Below, one piece after another: positions 48,501 through 59,500 of a stretch of 64,000 nucleotides of DNA. How positions within the stretch are numbered: the first letter of the stretch is position 1; each line of letters starts with the position of its first letter. The DNA is from Nematostella vectensis (lineage: Eukaryota > Cnidaria > Anthozoa > Actiniaria > Edwardsiidae), in NCBI RefSeq assembly GCF_932526225.1, contig NC_064045.1:3449998-3513997 (forward strand). The letters are read 5' to 3'. A program made the translations under genes and the position numbers. The notes beneath the pieces are model-generated. The model searched no databases and was not told the origin of the DNA. It saw nothing but the letters and a program-made list of their open reading frames with translations.

Positions 48501-51500
48501 CTAAAGTCATCTTACATGCACTTAATGTAATTCCAAGATGGGACAAATCAAATCTATTTTCATGGCATACACAGCACACAATCAAACAGGATAAGTTTTT
48601 AACTACACCAGTACTAACCCAAAGCTAACAGTTCATTCTCCAAGACAGAAGACAAGCCTTGCTCCTTAGTCGGACTATCGGAGGTAAGCCCCAGGTCGAT
48701 CAGTGACGATCCAGTAGGGTCTGCTGTGGCTTGGGGCTGTGATGGAGGCAGTGATGAGGTCCCAGGCACCTCAGGTGCTGGTGAGCTCTCACTGACCCCA
48801 ACCTTCTTGCGGTACTCATCTATTACTCTTGTGAGCTCATCATTTGCTCTGAGGATCTCGGCTAAGAGAGTAGAGAGAACAACAAATTCTTAACTCTTTC
48901 ACTAGAATTCTGTTATATGTAGCTTGAATAGCATAGACACAGCTGCTCTAGAGACATGTAGTGGTGAAAGGTCGGGTGAAAGAAAGGGTGATAAAAAGAC
49001 TGAATTATCTTCACCACCAGTAATGTATTTGTGCCACTATCTTCACAAGTGTCAAGATCAATACAACATAATTTTCACTCTAGCCAACATCGCTATAATG
49101 TCACAAGAAATTTCAATATGAGCAAGAAACTTTAGATGGGAAGAGGGATGGAACAAGATGTGCGACAGAGAGGTACAAAATAATCTTTGGTTTGAAAAAT
49201 GAGGAGATGAACAGGTAAGGATAGGATCACAGAGGAAAATAGGTGAAGGGACAGAAGGGCAGGGGAGAGGAAATAAAGGAAGGAAATGGATGGAAAAGGG
49301 GACTGAGATCAAGGTAAGGTCCAGAGTGGTAGGAAATGTGAGGAAATGGTTATTAGGAAAGTGGAATGGAATGGGTATGAAGGAAGAGGTAAGAATGTGG
49401 AAGGGAAAAATAAGAGTAGGAAATGTGAGGACATGGTTATTAGGTAAGTGGAATGGAATGGGTATGAAGGAAGAGGTAAGAATGTGGAAGGGAAAAATAA
49501 GAGTAGGAAAGATGAGGAAATGGTTATTAGGAAAGTGGAATGGAATGGGTATGAAGGAAGAGGTAAGAATGTGGAAGGGAAAAATAAGAGTAGGAAAGAT
49601 GAGGAAATTGAAAAGAAGAGGATAGAAATAAAAAGGGAAAGAAGGGAGATGAATATTTAAGAAAGAAAAAGTAGGATAGAAGAGAATGGGGAATAGGAAA
49701 TTGAAAAAAGGAGAAGAGCGGCAAGAGACATAGAGATGGGAAAAAGAAAAAAGGTTGAGAGATTAAAGGATGTGAGGAAATGGAATGGGGGAGGGGAAAG
49801 AAGATGAGAAGATGGGTTGAAAAGTAGATGAATGCAAAAGAAGATGGTGATGAAAAGATGGAAAAGGAGGAGGAAAATAAAGGACTGGATAGGAACAGAC
49901 AGAATAGACATACCTAAGCCTGCATCTCCCTCTTCAGTAGCTGCACTTGCCAGTCTAAAAAGAGTGGGTCTCATTTTTTCGCAAGACGAATACAGCTCCT
50001 GCATAAAAAAGTAGTGAAAAAGGAAATCAAAATCCAAGTACTGTAGCTTTTTTACCCAATATCAAAATGGACTCAGTCTATTATGCAAAGCAACAATTAT
50101 GTCAAAATGCAAAGGTGACTTTTCCCTTTTAAATGTGTAAAAAATGACGAAAAAAGGTAAAGATGAGATCAGTCAGTGGATTATTAGCGGAGCACGTGAG
50201 CGGAACCCCATACCTAAGAAAAAGTGGTATAATAAAACAAATGTGGTAACACATCAACTTGAGTTTTCGTGACGCGATCTTTTCCGTCCGTCCCTTAAAA
50301 GCATCGTACAACAACCAAACTTGGAAGGTGTCATGTATGTGTCTAGGGAGGTGCAAATATGTGGTCACGTGATTTGTGACGTCATCGAGGACGTCACTAG
50401 AATAAAGAATATGCTGACGTCATCAAAATAAAAAAATATATATTTCATTGAAGAAACATCATGTAACAACAAAACTAGGTAGGTGTGATGTATGTTTCAA
50501 GTGGGGTGCAATGCGATGGTCATGTGACGTCATCAATGACGTCAATAAATTAAAACTACCCTGACGCCGAAACATCGTATGACAACCTAACTTGTTATGT
50601 GTCATGTAGATGTGGGGGAAGGGGGCATGTGTGTCGGGTGATCTGTGGAATCGCTGACGTCGTCAAAAACAGAAATATAATAATATTTAATATTATTAAT
50701 AATATTTATTATTAAGCGAAAATTTGCAAAGATTTAGTCGTTTGGAGCTCCGCTTTTAGGCAATGCCTAAATCTCTATATTATTTCATGACTCCTTGCAC
50801 GCTACCTTCATGAGCTCCTTGTCTTGGTTTGGGGATGATGGCTGGTAGTGGTTGAGCATGTCCATTAGTAACTTGGCATTATTACAAGACATCTCAATAT
50901 CCTGGGTCCTCTTGGCTGCCTTTTCATTCTTTATTTCATCCTGATGAAGAGAACACAAATGTTTTCATTTTATTCCCATTCAAACACATAACATTTCATC
51001 AATAAAACCATCCCAATTTTATTAAGCATGAAATAATGCATTGATAATAATATTTTCTATATTTCAATATTCAAAATAAAATGAAAGCAACCGTGGCAGG
51101 CAAGTCAGATCCAAGGTCATACCAGGGGCAGCTGCTTAAAAGTTGAAAAGTAACTTTAATCTTAATTTAGAAAGTTAGAAAACAGTCAAAATCAATGCAG
51201 AAACAACTAAAAACAACTGTTGATATGTTTTAAATAGTCCTCACCGGTTTATCTGAAATTTCACTTCAGTTATATCAAGAAGTTTGACAATCAACATCTT
51301 TTTCATAAGAACTTATTCCTCCCCACCAGGCCGATTAGGTTCTTATAAAAAGGGTGCTTAAAATGCCAAACTTCAGCCTGTTTGTTCTTAACCTCCAGGT
51401 TCTTATATGCAGGTGTTTAAGGTTGTCAAAATTACCACCCAGGTCCATCAAATGGACTTGAAATCAGATAAATACAGTATTATGGTCTGTTTCTCACATC

Positions 51501-54500
51501 AAGCAGATGTGATAGTACATCTTACTCTGGGTACAGGCTGTGTACCTTTATTTAACCTTAAAAGCGCATAAAATGTAACCAATTACATCCACATATAATC
51601 TATTTACAGAGAATTGATTCCTTCCTTTTTATTGCACTATGAAGTTGACAGATTTTATTCAGGAAACAAAGTATTCCCCGTATGGTGTACCCGTCTGACC
51701 ATTGTTTTGATCAGTCTGTTATGGCGTACCTGTCTGACCATTGTTTTGATCAGTCTGTTATGGCGTACCTGTCTGACCATTGTTTTGATCAGTCTGTTAT
51801 GGCGTACCTGTCTGACCATTGTTTTGAACAGTCTGTTATGGCGTACCCATCTGACCATTGTTTTGATCAGTCTGTTATGGCGTACCCGTCTGACCATTGT
51901 TTTGATCAGTCTGTTATGGTGTACCTGTCTGACCATTGTTTTGATCAGTCTGTTATGGCGTACTTGTCTGACCATTGTTTTGATCAGTCTGTTATGGCGT
52001 ACCTGTCTGACCATTGTTTTGATCAGTCTGTTGGCCGCTTGCAAATCCTCAGGGTGCTTGCTTTTTAATAACCGGGCAAGAAGCTGAAAGCAAAACAAAA
52101 CAGACTTTTTTATAGGGCAAAAAGCTGAAAGCAAAACAAAACAGACTTTTTACAGGACAAGAAGCAAAGCAAAACAAAACAGTCACACTATACAGCAGTG
52201 TAGCAGAATTCCCCTAAAAACATACTGGGACAATTTCATGAATTTCCACTCTGGGCATGTCAGAGTTTCTATGGCACCTCCCCCTTTTATGTCTTGCACA
52301 CCCCCCCCCCCCCCCCATCCCTTCCTGGGTCTGCCCCTTAAAGTGCCCCAGTCGGCCACACCTTTGTTATTGTTTTTAAAATTTAAATTGTTATTCAATT
52401 TGAGGAAATCTAGAAAGAATAATCTAAAAACAAAGTTTTATACTGTAACGGTATGACCATGTTCAATTGAAAAGAACACACCACAATTAGCATCTTCAAA
52501 TCAGCTGATGAACATGGATGTCTCCTGCACTTGGTAATTTGCAAGGATGACATAATGGAATCTAGCGGAGACTCTTTACGCACGCACGCTATAAAAGGGA
52601 TAGCTCCACCCCCTTTTTGGCAAGCTCTAGTGCAAGTCGTCGTCATTCACAACTAGACTTCATTGAGTGCGGACCTCTGTAACCGCCGGAAGAAAACATT
52701 ATAAAACATTAAAAAAAACATTAAAAAAACTTAAAGTAAAGCCGTACGACAAACTACGACAATTTTAAGAACAAAAGAGTGTTAAACAGCTATCAAGCAT
52801 ATTTGTTAAAGTGTTTGAGGCCCATTGTTTACAAAAAAAAGAGCAAAAATTGTCCTTGAGAAATCAAACACAGCGCCCGCTCGTTTCAATTTAAAAATAA
52901 AATTCAAAAACAGGGCGCATGCGCTCTTTTGAAATGGCATCATTATAGCGTGCACGTGTGAAAACAACGAATTTGAAATATTTATCGCTTCAAAACCTTT
53001 CTTATCCTCACTATTTTTCGTTCTGTTTCAAGAAACAGCTGTTGATAAGGTTATGTTTGCTTAAATAGTGTGTTACCGGCCACTCTAGAACCCTCTTTTA
53101 GTATTTTGGTCTCTCGCTACGGAGCTCTGCACTCAGTAATGTCAAATGACGAATGACAGCTTGCCTTAGGCAAGTCTCTTTTATAGTGCGCATTCGTGTT
53201 TAAAAGCCAAACATATTTTCAAATTCTACTCATAGGAAGTCTAACCTTGGACTTTTCCTCATCCTCTTCAAATATCGTATCCTGTCTGGGTGGTCGTTTA
53301 GCTTGCGTTTCCTTGGAAAAATAAGGAAAGGTTACCACATAAAATGTCAAAATACAAAACACCTCGGAATAGATTGCATTTGGAAAAACAGCAGTCAAGA
53401 AAATACTTAAAACAGATTATGAGAACATCATAAGTACATCAGAGGAAATAAATCAACCCAAGGTTGAAAATCATGCTTTATGCACTTGTGGAAACAGAGT
53501 ATCCAGCTCTTATGCCCAACATTATTAAAACTGCTCCGTTTTCAGGTGTAAACATATCATTTCAACCTAATGTTGATTAATTTCTCTGATTCTACCAGGC
53601 CTAAGCAGCCTTACAATTTATTACTTGCTATTATTATTTGCGTGTCTAATAGCTTTTTTAGTCATACCATCACAGCACTTACGTACCTCATATGCAAAGA
53701 GATATGGATCTATTGGGTCCTTAGCAACAACACCTGAAATAATTAAACAGTATACAGGCATGAGTTTCATTCAATTAAATTCGTTATTTTTTTTTTCACA
53801 GTTACATAAAAACATTCCTCCATTCTTGGATGCACTTACAAAATCAAAAGTATTTCTGGTTCCAGTGCTAGGAATTACTGTATGTCTTGAGCATTTGGTA
53901 GAATCCATGATCTTCATTCCTTTTTCAGGGGGTGGGATATGTGGTGGAGATTATAGGAGATGGTGAGAGATTTTCACAGGGATTATGCATTCGTGATCTT
54001 GTTCTTTCCGACTCTGGAAGGGAGTGTGGGGCAAGGGGTTGTGTTGGGCATGGGTATTGGAGAGGGGGAGGGTTATAACAGACCTTGAGTCTTGAGCATT
54101 TTGTAAGCATCCATGATCTTGGTTTCTTTAGGAAGACCCTTTGTCCAGCTATACAATAGTTCTATAATGCGGCTTTTGACAGACGGGGCAGTCCACTGTC
54201 CATCATACTGAAATGATTGCATAGAGAAAGGCCACAAATGAAATAACAAAGAATGAAGTTATAAAAAATAAGAGTAAATGTTACCCCTCTTATTATAAGA
54301 AGAAGTGAAAGGTCAAGAATTAGGGCAAAATATTAAATAATATTTATATTATTCGTTCTTTTTCCAACTCCCCTCAATAAAACTTTAAAGTTTAGACTAA
54401 GGACTTGAAAATCAAGGGCCCAATTATAATATTTTATACATCAACACTAGTAAGTCACATGCTCTGTATAAATATATCTAAAACGATGAAAGTGTGAATC

Positions 54501-56146
54501 TATTTATTCATACAGTAAAGGTAAAAGAAAAGAGACATCTTATGGTACACATACCTCACAAGTAAAAATCAAGTTATAGATGAGATCAAGAGAGTACCTT
54601 TGCCGAAAGCAATTTGATGAGTTCATTGAGGAACTTGTATTTTCCAATCTCTTGGTGGAATTTTTGTCCACAGTTTTTCACACATGCTTCAATCAACTGA
54701 AAGATAACATTTGATAGGATTGACAAGAAATGTTAATCATACAGTAACAAGAAATATTCTTGAAAATTCTAATGAATTATGGAGCAGTGGAAATGGCTTC
54801 TTGCAAATGCTAGTTGAAAAGCTCTTCAAGTACCAGACCACAAGCTTAAACACAAAACTGTGCTGTAAAAGGTAAAGGAGTGCCCATATTTTAAGCCTTT
54901 TAAGTCAAACCTGAATTAAAATGAACCAGTTATAACAAATCTTGAAGCAAGAATATAAATTGCATCAATTTTCTTTTGTATCATCCATTTCCTTTGCAAA
55001 AAATAAAACAATTCCTTAAATATGAAATCAGAAATCACAAAGGGTACCAAATCTTGCAAAAAGATTGCAAGGATTAGATTTGAATATGGAATACCTGTCC
55101 ATTAATGAATTGCCCACCATTTTGGATTATGTTTACATAACTTTCAGACACATCAAGAGGGAGCGGGAAGTTGGACAGGTAGGGGGTAGTTGAAGAGGGA
55201 GGGGGTAGTTGGAGAGGGAGGGGGTAGTTGGAGAGGGAGGGGGTAGTTGGAGAGGGAGGGGGTAGTTGGAGAGGGAGGGGGTAGTTGGAGAGGGAGGGGG
55301 TAGTTGGAGAGGGAGGGGGTAGTTGGAGAGGGAGGGGGTAGTTGAAGAGGGAGGGGATAGTTGGAGAGGGAGGGGGTAGTTGGAGAGGGAGGGGGTAGTT
55401 GGAGAGGGAGGGGGTAGTTGAAGAGGGTTTAAATCGCCATTTTGCGGTGCGTGAGAGAGAATTATTTCTAGTTTTGCGTTACAATGTTTTTTTTTTACTC
55501 GATGGGTCATTTTTCGGCATATTTTCCTATTGTTTGAGATATTTACAATTTTTTTCGAGTGTCCAATAATAGGTACCACTACCTTATTAATGTGATAAAA
55601 GTAAAATATTTTGAAAACATTACGTAAATCCCCAGGTAAACACATAGCATAAAGTATTTTACATTATAGTAAAAAACTATTCAAATTTTATAACAACTTG
55701 CACTTATCCTGGTTTTACACTTAGACAAAACAATTCGCTTGAAACACCCCCATTCATAAAAATCAAAAAAATAAAATTAAAATTTGAGTACCTCCAACGC
55801 AACCAATGATTCCCTCTCGTTGACGCTTCTGACTTTTTGAGCGAGATATCGAGTCGCTACCTGTGGTCTTTTAAACACAACGCAAAGATATAAGTATTCG
55901 AAATGTGATTTAAAATTCACCTGACTTCAATAATAGCCACAACTTCCGTAAGACACTCACCCATCGGTAGTCTTGTTAACTTTGTCCCAGACAGCTATGA
56001 AATACTCTGAGCTATCTTGAGTCTTCGCCGGATCCACGGCACGGTCTGTAGTGCAGAAAATGTACATTTTAGCGGCGGGATAATGGTATTATTCACGGTA
56101 CAGGCCTGTGATACTCACCTATCAAAGACTCAACAGTCTCCTCCAT
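42523..56146 (-). CDS. GGA: GGA: Golgi-localised, gamma-ear-containing, ARF-binding clathrin adaptor
   Basis: Eighteen exons, minus strand: 56119-56146, 55961-56045, 55792-55867, 54598-54696, 54084-54207, 53687-53733, 53246-53311, 52003-52083, 50806-50940, 49914-49998, 48619-48861, 48116-48180, 47631-47899, 46418-46809, 45937-46001, 45422-45529, 43337-43447, 42523-42615. Phases agree throughout; 723 aa. The VHS domain (~1-150) shows PQVATRYLAQKV, GKYKFLNELIKLLS and IIELLYSWTKGLP. The GAT domain (~165-300) shows EDEEKSKLLARLLKSKHPED and ELYSSCEKMRPTLFRLAS. The Pro/Gln-rich hinge (~300-595) has acidic-leucine clathrin-type motifs (LIDLGL, LLDLGL, DLLGQEFL). The gamma-ear (~596-723) shows KKGIRMIFHFAK, FVVQAAVPK, MRVKLQPPSGSDLP and SAITQVMLIANPTK. 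GGAs sort acidic-dileucine cargo at the trans-Golgi with ARF-GTP and clathrin. Introns 8 and 17 start with tandem copies of their own splice donor. Confidence 0.95.
42640..42862 (-). repeat. Dispersed repeat copy (partner at 8,140-8,365)
   Basis: The reverse complement matches 8,140-8,365 along its length and ends with gagcgggagtataaaatggc. It lies in GGA intron 17, 25 bp upstream of the acceptor of the last exon, so repeat DNA sits close to the branch-point region. Confidence 0.6.
42925..43370 (-). repeat. ~52-bp minisatellite made of a GGA exon end plus its splice donor, 9 copies
   Basis: Read on the minus strand, each unit carries catgcttatagccaatccga, caaag|gtacgacacataatcg and atcacacggtt. 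The copy at 43,337-43,366 is the genuine end of exon 17 (VMLIANPTK). Intact CCGACAAAG|GTACGA donors recur with their exon-intron junctions at about 43,285, 43,233, 43,181, 43,129 and 43,077. Three outer copies are degraded. The first two units are 51 bp apart, the rest 52. Confidence 0.9.
43923..45209. mobile_element. 1,287-bp TIR element with 9-bp TSD in GGA intron 16
   Basis: Both ends are catcctcggaaacccagggg (left directly, right as its complement). The flanks are identical 9-mers agtatgttc at 43,914-43,922 and 45,210-45,218. Inverted similarity continues about 190 bp inward on the left (to ~44,112). The right arm is split into 45,119-45,209 and 44,735-44,826 by ~290 bp of unmatched DNA. 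A 9-bp TSD with long TIRs is the pattern of Mutator-like elements; that assignment is inference, as no transposase domain is seen. It carries a 66-codon ORF with paired cysteines. Confidence 0.8.
44332..44532 (-). CDS. Small ORF with CxxC...CxxC pairs inside the TIR element
   Basis: Sixty-six codons, lying within the 43.9-45.2 kb element. It contains FCLVCGIHF near residue 10 and RICKSCKRK near residue 50, a spacing that could bind zinc (C-x2-C, ~40 residues, C-x2-C) and is followed by a basic helix. It resembles the N-terminal zinc-binding (ZAD-like) segments often found on element-encoded or KRAB/THAP-like DNA-binding proteins. It could be a remnant of the element's own protein or a single exon. 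Expression is not evident. Confidence 0.4.
   Translation of the reverse strand: MNSKRSKDEFCLVCGIHFKTSGQASKYRTVRLEENVTKLFGKLRSAISRRICKSCKRKIDSLERKF
45624..45790. mobile_element. Small TIR element (family 'tgatcaaacggag'), copy 1, in GGA intron 15
   Basis: The left end, cttgatcaaacggaggcaga then gttgatgagagt, is mirrored on the right by actctcatcaactctggtct then ctgttaaatcgagg. About 167 bp, non-coding. Related ends flank 61,228-61,518. Confidence 0.6.
46174..46305. repeat. Perfect 50-bp inverted repeat in GGA intron 14
   Basis: 46,174-46,223 and 46,256-46,305 are exact reverse complements, with a 32-nt spacer that itself contains more gtctttaataaga copies. The right arm reads aagaagtcttattaaagacg and onward. 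The left-hand flank (acaatgaatacaatacacca) recurs near 58,780-58,800 in RRP7 intron 3, so it belongs to a dispersed family. About 60 bp further right, gggcttaacgctcgaaacgt resembles sequence commonly seen at Penelope-like element ends; that is recollection only. Confidence 0.7.
49310..49620 (+). repeat. 87-bp purine-rich tandem repeat, about 3.5 copies
   Basis: Unit includes ggttattaggaaagtggaat, ggaatgggtatgaaggaaga, ggtaagaatgtggaagggaa and aaataagagta. It is in GGA intron 10, within a longer purine-rich tract (to ~49,900). The unit length is a multiple of three, so a 111-codon repeat-derived frame is open; I do not call it a gene. Confidence 0.85.
51683..52030 (-). repeat. 39-bp minisatellite made of a GGA exon end plus its splice donor, 9 copies
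   Basis: Read on the minus strand, each unit is aacagactgatcaaaacaat, ggtcagacag|gtacgccat, spanning the last ten codons of exon 8 (NRLIKTMVRQ), the exon-intron boundary and nine intron bases. The genuine junction is at 52,003; eight more near-identical copies follow into intron 8. Because 39 is a multiple of 3 and the unit has no stop, the frame stays open through the array (VRHNRLIKTMVRQ repeated). Confidence 0.95.
55160..55425 (+). repeat. 20-bp minisatellite, about 13 copies
   Basis: Unit gggggtagttggagagggag, very uniform with a few ttgaagag variants. It is in GGA intron 3. A short block after it (about 55,500-55,585, ending gtccaataataggtaccact) resembles one end of the TTAA element in RRP7 intron 1. 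Confidence 0.92.
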
Positions 56147-56525
56147 CTTGGATTTCTCAACGACAAGCGCCTGCGTGATGATGGTCAGCAATTTTGTACC
56201 ACAGGAAGCCCAACGGGGAAAAAAAGATGTGCTTAACTTAAACTTCTTATCTTCATCGAATTGCTACGTATTTATTGCCCGTCAAAGTTTGGATATAAAA
56301 AAACATAACAATTATGAAATAAGTTTATGAAAAATTGAAGAAAAAGCAGTTTTATCTGTTGGCAAAATAAAACCAAAATTATATCATCATAGATAATATT
56401 TCCTATTTAATGATTGCTTATTTTCTTTATTTGTAATAAGATGAATTTGAAATACAATTGTTTTTCAATTTACGTAATCTGGGCTTCCTGTGTAAGCGCG
56501 GTTACATTTTCAAAAAAAATCCAAG
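56147..56525. promoter_or_regulatory. Bidirectional promoter region between GGA and RRP7
   Basis: The start codons of the two divergent genes are 380 bp apart, so both promoters and 5' UTRs must lie here. Both starts sit in ccaagatgg contexts, and around the RRP7 start the sequence is ccaagatggccacc, a match to the YY1-type AAGATGGC element that often overlaps start codons of housekeeping genes. No TATA box is evident. Confidence 0.6.
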
Positions 56526-59500
56526 ATGGCCACCGAATTTGGTTTTCGGTTGTTACGCGTAAAATTCAATGAATCTTGCAAATCTAATCATTTTTTGTAT
56601 TTCAAGAAGCATTCAGTAAGAGAAGAAGAGTCCCTGCGTCCATCTGATAAGACTTTATTCGTGATCAACGTTCCCCCTTACTGTACAAAGGTAAAATTCC
56701 TATATCGTGTCGTCCTACTATGTCACACGTGAGAGTTGCGATTGTTTGTTGATGACTGAGTATTTCTGTAATATATATGTACCTCACCTTACTATGTTGC
56801 ACTTAATAGACTTTGATGATGAGTGAACATAAAAGAAGTAAGATAACTGAAAACCTGCCGCAGCATTTGATTGTTGAAAGCTTGTTTTGTAATGGTTCCA
56901 GAAGGATTTAAGGTACTCGTACCTATTATCGGCCACTTTTAGGTTTACGCTGAAATATCTCGCGAACAAAATAAATTAATTCCTCATAATTTGCAACGAA
57001 GATTCTTTAGCTATTTGACATGAGTATTGTACAAAAATATTTTTAATCTACCGGTTTGTTTATAGAGGAAACGATAATTTGTAGAGGGTGTTTGACCCGC
57101 ACCCTGGGACATCAAACAGAATGGCGGATTTGCTGAGCGATTTTCATCGCGATTGGTAAATGTTGGATATCTTTACGCCTTTTTTCGTCCTCGCGTTTTC
57201 AACTCAAAGACAATTTATTGTGCCCTATTTTACGGTGCATATGAATGAATTGCCCTAGCTAAGCGAAATAATGAACAATCGTAAAAAGCTTAGTAAAACA
57301 TTTTACGGACGTTGTTTCTTCGAGTCGATGTGTCATTTTCGGCTTGTTTTTCATAGTTTACATAATATATGACATTATTTTCAGGTGGCTGATAATAGGA
57401 AGTGGCCAATAATAGGCACGAGTACCTTAACTCTTTTCTCTTTGTTAAAAGGCAACTATACTATATCATGAGATTAAACTTTGAAATAACCACCAACCAC
57501 AAATTAAACACCTCACCTGGGACATAAAAAATTACATGTCTCTAAATTGATGTGTCTGTATAACTTTCTCCCTTCAGCTTGCCATAAAGAAACTATTTGG
57601 TAAATGTGGAGGAGTCAAATCAGTGTACTTGCACAAGCAGCCAGGGAAAGTCAAGGAAACTAAAACGAGCCTTTTGAATACAGACAATGAAGTTAAAGGC
57701 TTTAAGGTTGCTTATGTTGTGTTTAAGAAACCCTCATCACTTGATGCAGCTCTTAAATTAGATCCAATGGAAGTGCTGCTTCTTTCAGATGAAGATAATC
57801 CAGTACTCACAGGAGTGAAAAGTATGAAATACATAAGGTTACAGCTATAGTACAAATTATAAGAAATCCTGAATAAGCCTTTAAATGAATGCTTTGCATT
57901 ACTTGGAATTTCTCATGAGTGTGAAATGGCTTCTTTAAAAAAAGGCCAGTTATGCTGCCGTTTAACACTCCTACAAAGTGCTGTAGTCACACAAAGAATC
58001 TGTTTCCATCCGCAAGTAACTGATATATTTGTAAAAAAAAAATATCGTTAAATCAGAATTAATTCATTGAAGTGTATTGAAGTGAATATTTTGAAGTTTT
58101 GCCTATAAGCCATTGTCCATTTCAAAAGATAAATAATAACAAAAAGTTGTTGACTGTCATTCTATAAGGGACACTTGCATCACTATACTTTGGAGATGTG
58201 AGGAAAATATGAAAGAACAAAATAATGTTTAATCTTCTTGTTTTTGTCAACCAAACCTAGCAAAGGATGTTGATTATAACAGAGGACCTATTTCACTTAC
58301 CCTATTCCATTTCCCAAGGTTTGAGTAAGTGTAAAGCCTGTACAAAAACCTAAAATTTCATTGCTTAGCATTTTCATCTTTATTTCAGATTGTAGAACTA
58401 GTGTACATGCCTGACGAATAGAAGTTCATTTAATAAACTTGGAAGTTTCTTGCTTACTCTGCATAATTCCAATAGTTTCAAAGCATTCTAAAATAATACT
58501 AAAATCGCTCTTCAAATGCATGAGTACCTGACTTTTTAAAATGTGTTTACTGACTGCTTCTGCTTTTATTTCAGAGTGGAGTCATGAATATTCCTTGCGG
58601 TACCCAGACCCATTAACGCTACAAGAGGAAATAGATACATTTATGAGAGAGTTTGATAAAAAAGAAGAACAGGTAATTATTAAGATATACAGTACTGTAT
58701 AGTATTTTAATATCAGATTTGTATCTTCAGTGTCTAGGAATAATTACAAAAACCCCAAATAGTCGTGTTCTTGAACCAGAAGAATAAATACAATACACCA
58801 AAAACAGGGTCAGAAATAGCTTCTCGCAGAAGGGGTGGTTTGGCTCAGTGACAAGGGAGGAGAGGGGGGGGGGTAATTAATTTTTTGTAACACTTGTATT
58901 CCCGACTCACAAACACACAAATATCTACATTAAAAGGGCAGTTTTATCATTAAATTGGCAACAATCTGGGTGTTTCTTAACAAAAAATACTTCATCACTT
59001 TACTGGGCACTTTGTTAAAACGTGCAGCAAAGGAGATGGGTAGGTGTATACCTTAAATGAATGCTCTTTATGGCAACCTCTCACCTAACAATTCTCCCTT
59101 TGGCAGTCCAACAAGGGGGGGTGTAAAACGCCATGAATCCTCCCCCTTTATTCACTACTGGATACATGGTGCTTCCCCCACAGAACATGGCATCTTCTGT
59201 GCAAAATTTAAATTTGCTCAGTTTGTACTATGTACAAGCTGTACTAGGCCTAAATCTTACACATCAAACTTAAATAAATCTATCTGTAATTGCTTGCTAA
59301 TACATTGTGCTTCGTGCATAAAAATACATGTCCAGTTAAAGATTTATAGAAAAGTACAGTACATGTTCCCTTTTTTGGTGTTCTTTCTACTCCCTAACCT
59401 CAAAAGTGGACCTTTTGGTTGAGTAGGGTTAGGGGTAGGAACACACCTCATGGTTCCTCCCATTACTTGGTTACGTACTGTACCGGCCTGCCTATGACAG

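Noticed and set aside
49290-50037. Open frames of 110-126 codons on both strands
   Set aside because: Derived from an 87-bp purine-rich repeat and its flanks in a GGA intron; only 49,914-49,998 is a real GGA exon.
55133-55645. 170-codon minus-strand frame with Pro/Ser/Leu repeats
   Set aside because: Spans a 20-bp minisatellite inside a GGA intron; repeat artefact.
55792-55860. Using the acceptor CACAG|GTAGCG for GGA exon 3
   Set aside because: It breaks the phase left by exon 2; the upstream AAAAG acceptor (exon end 55,867) restores phase and the family sequence TTDGPQVATRY.
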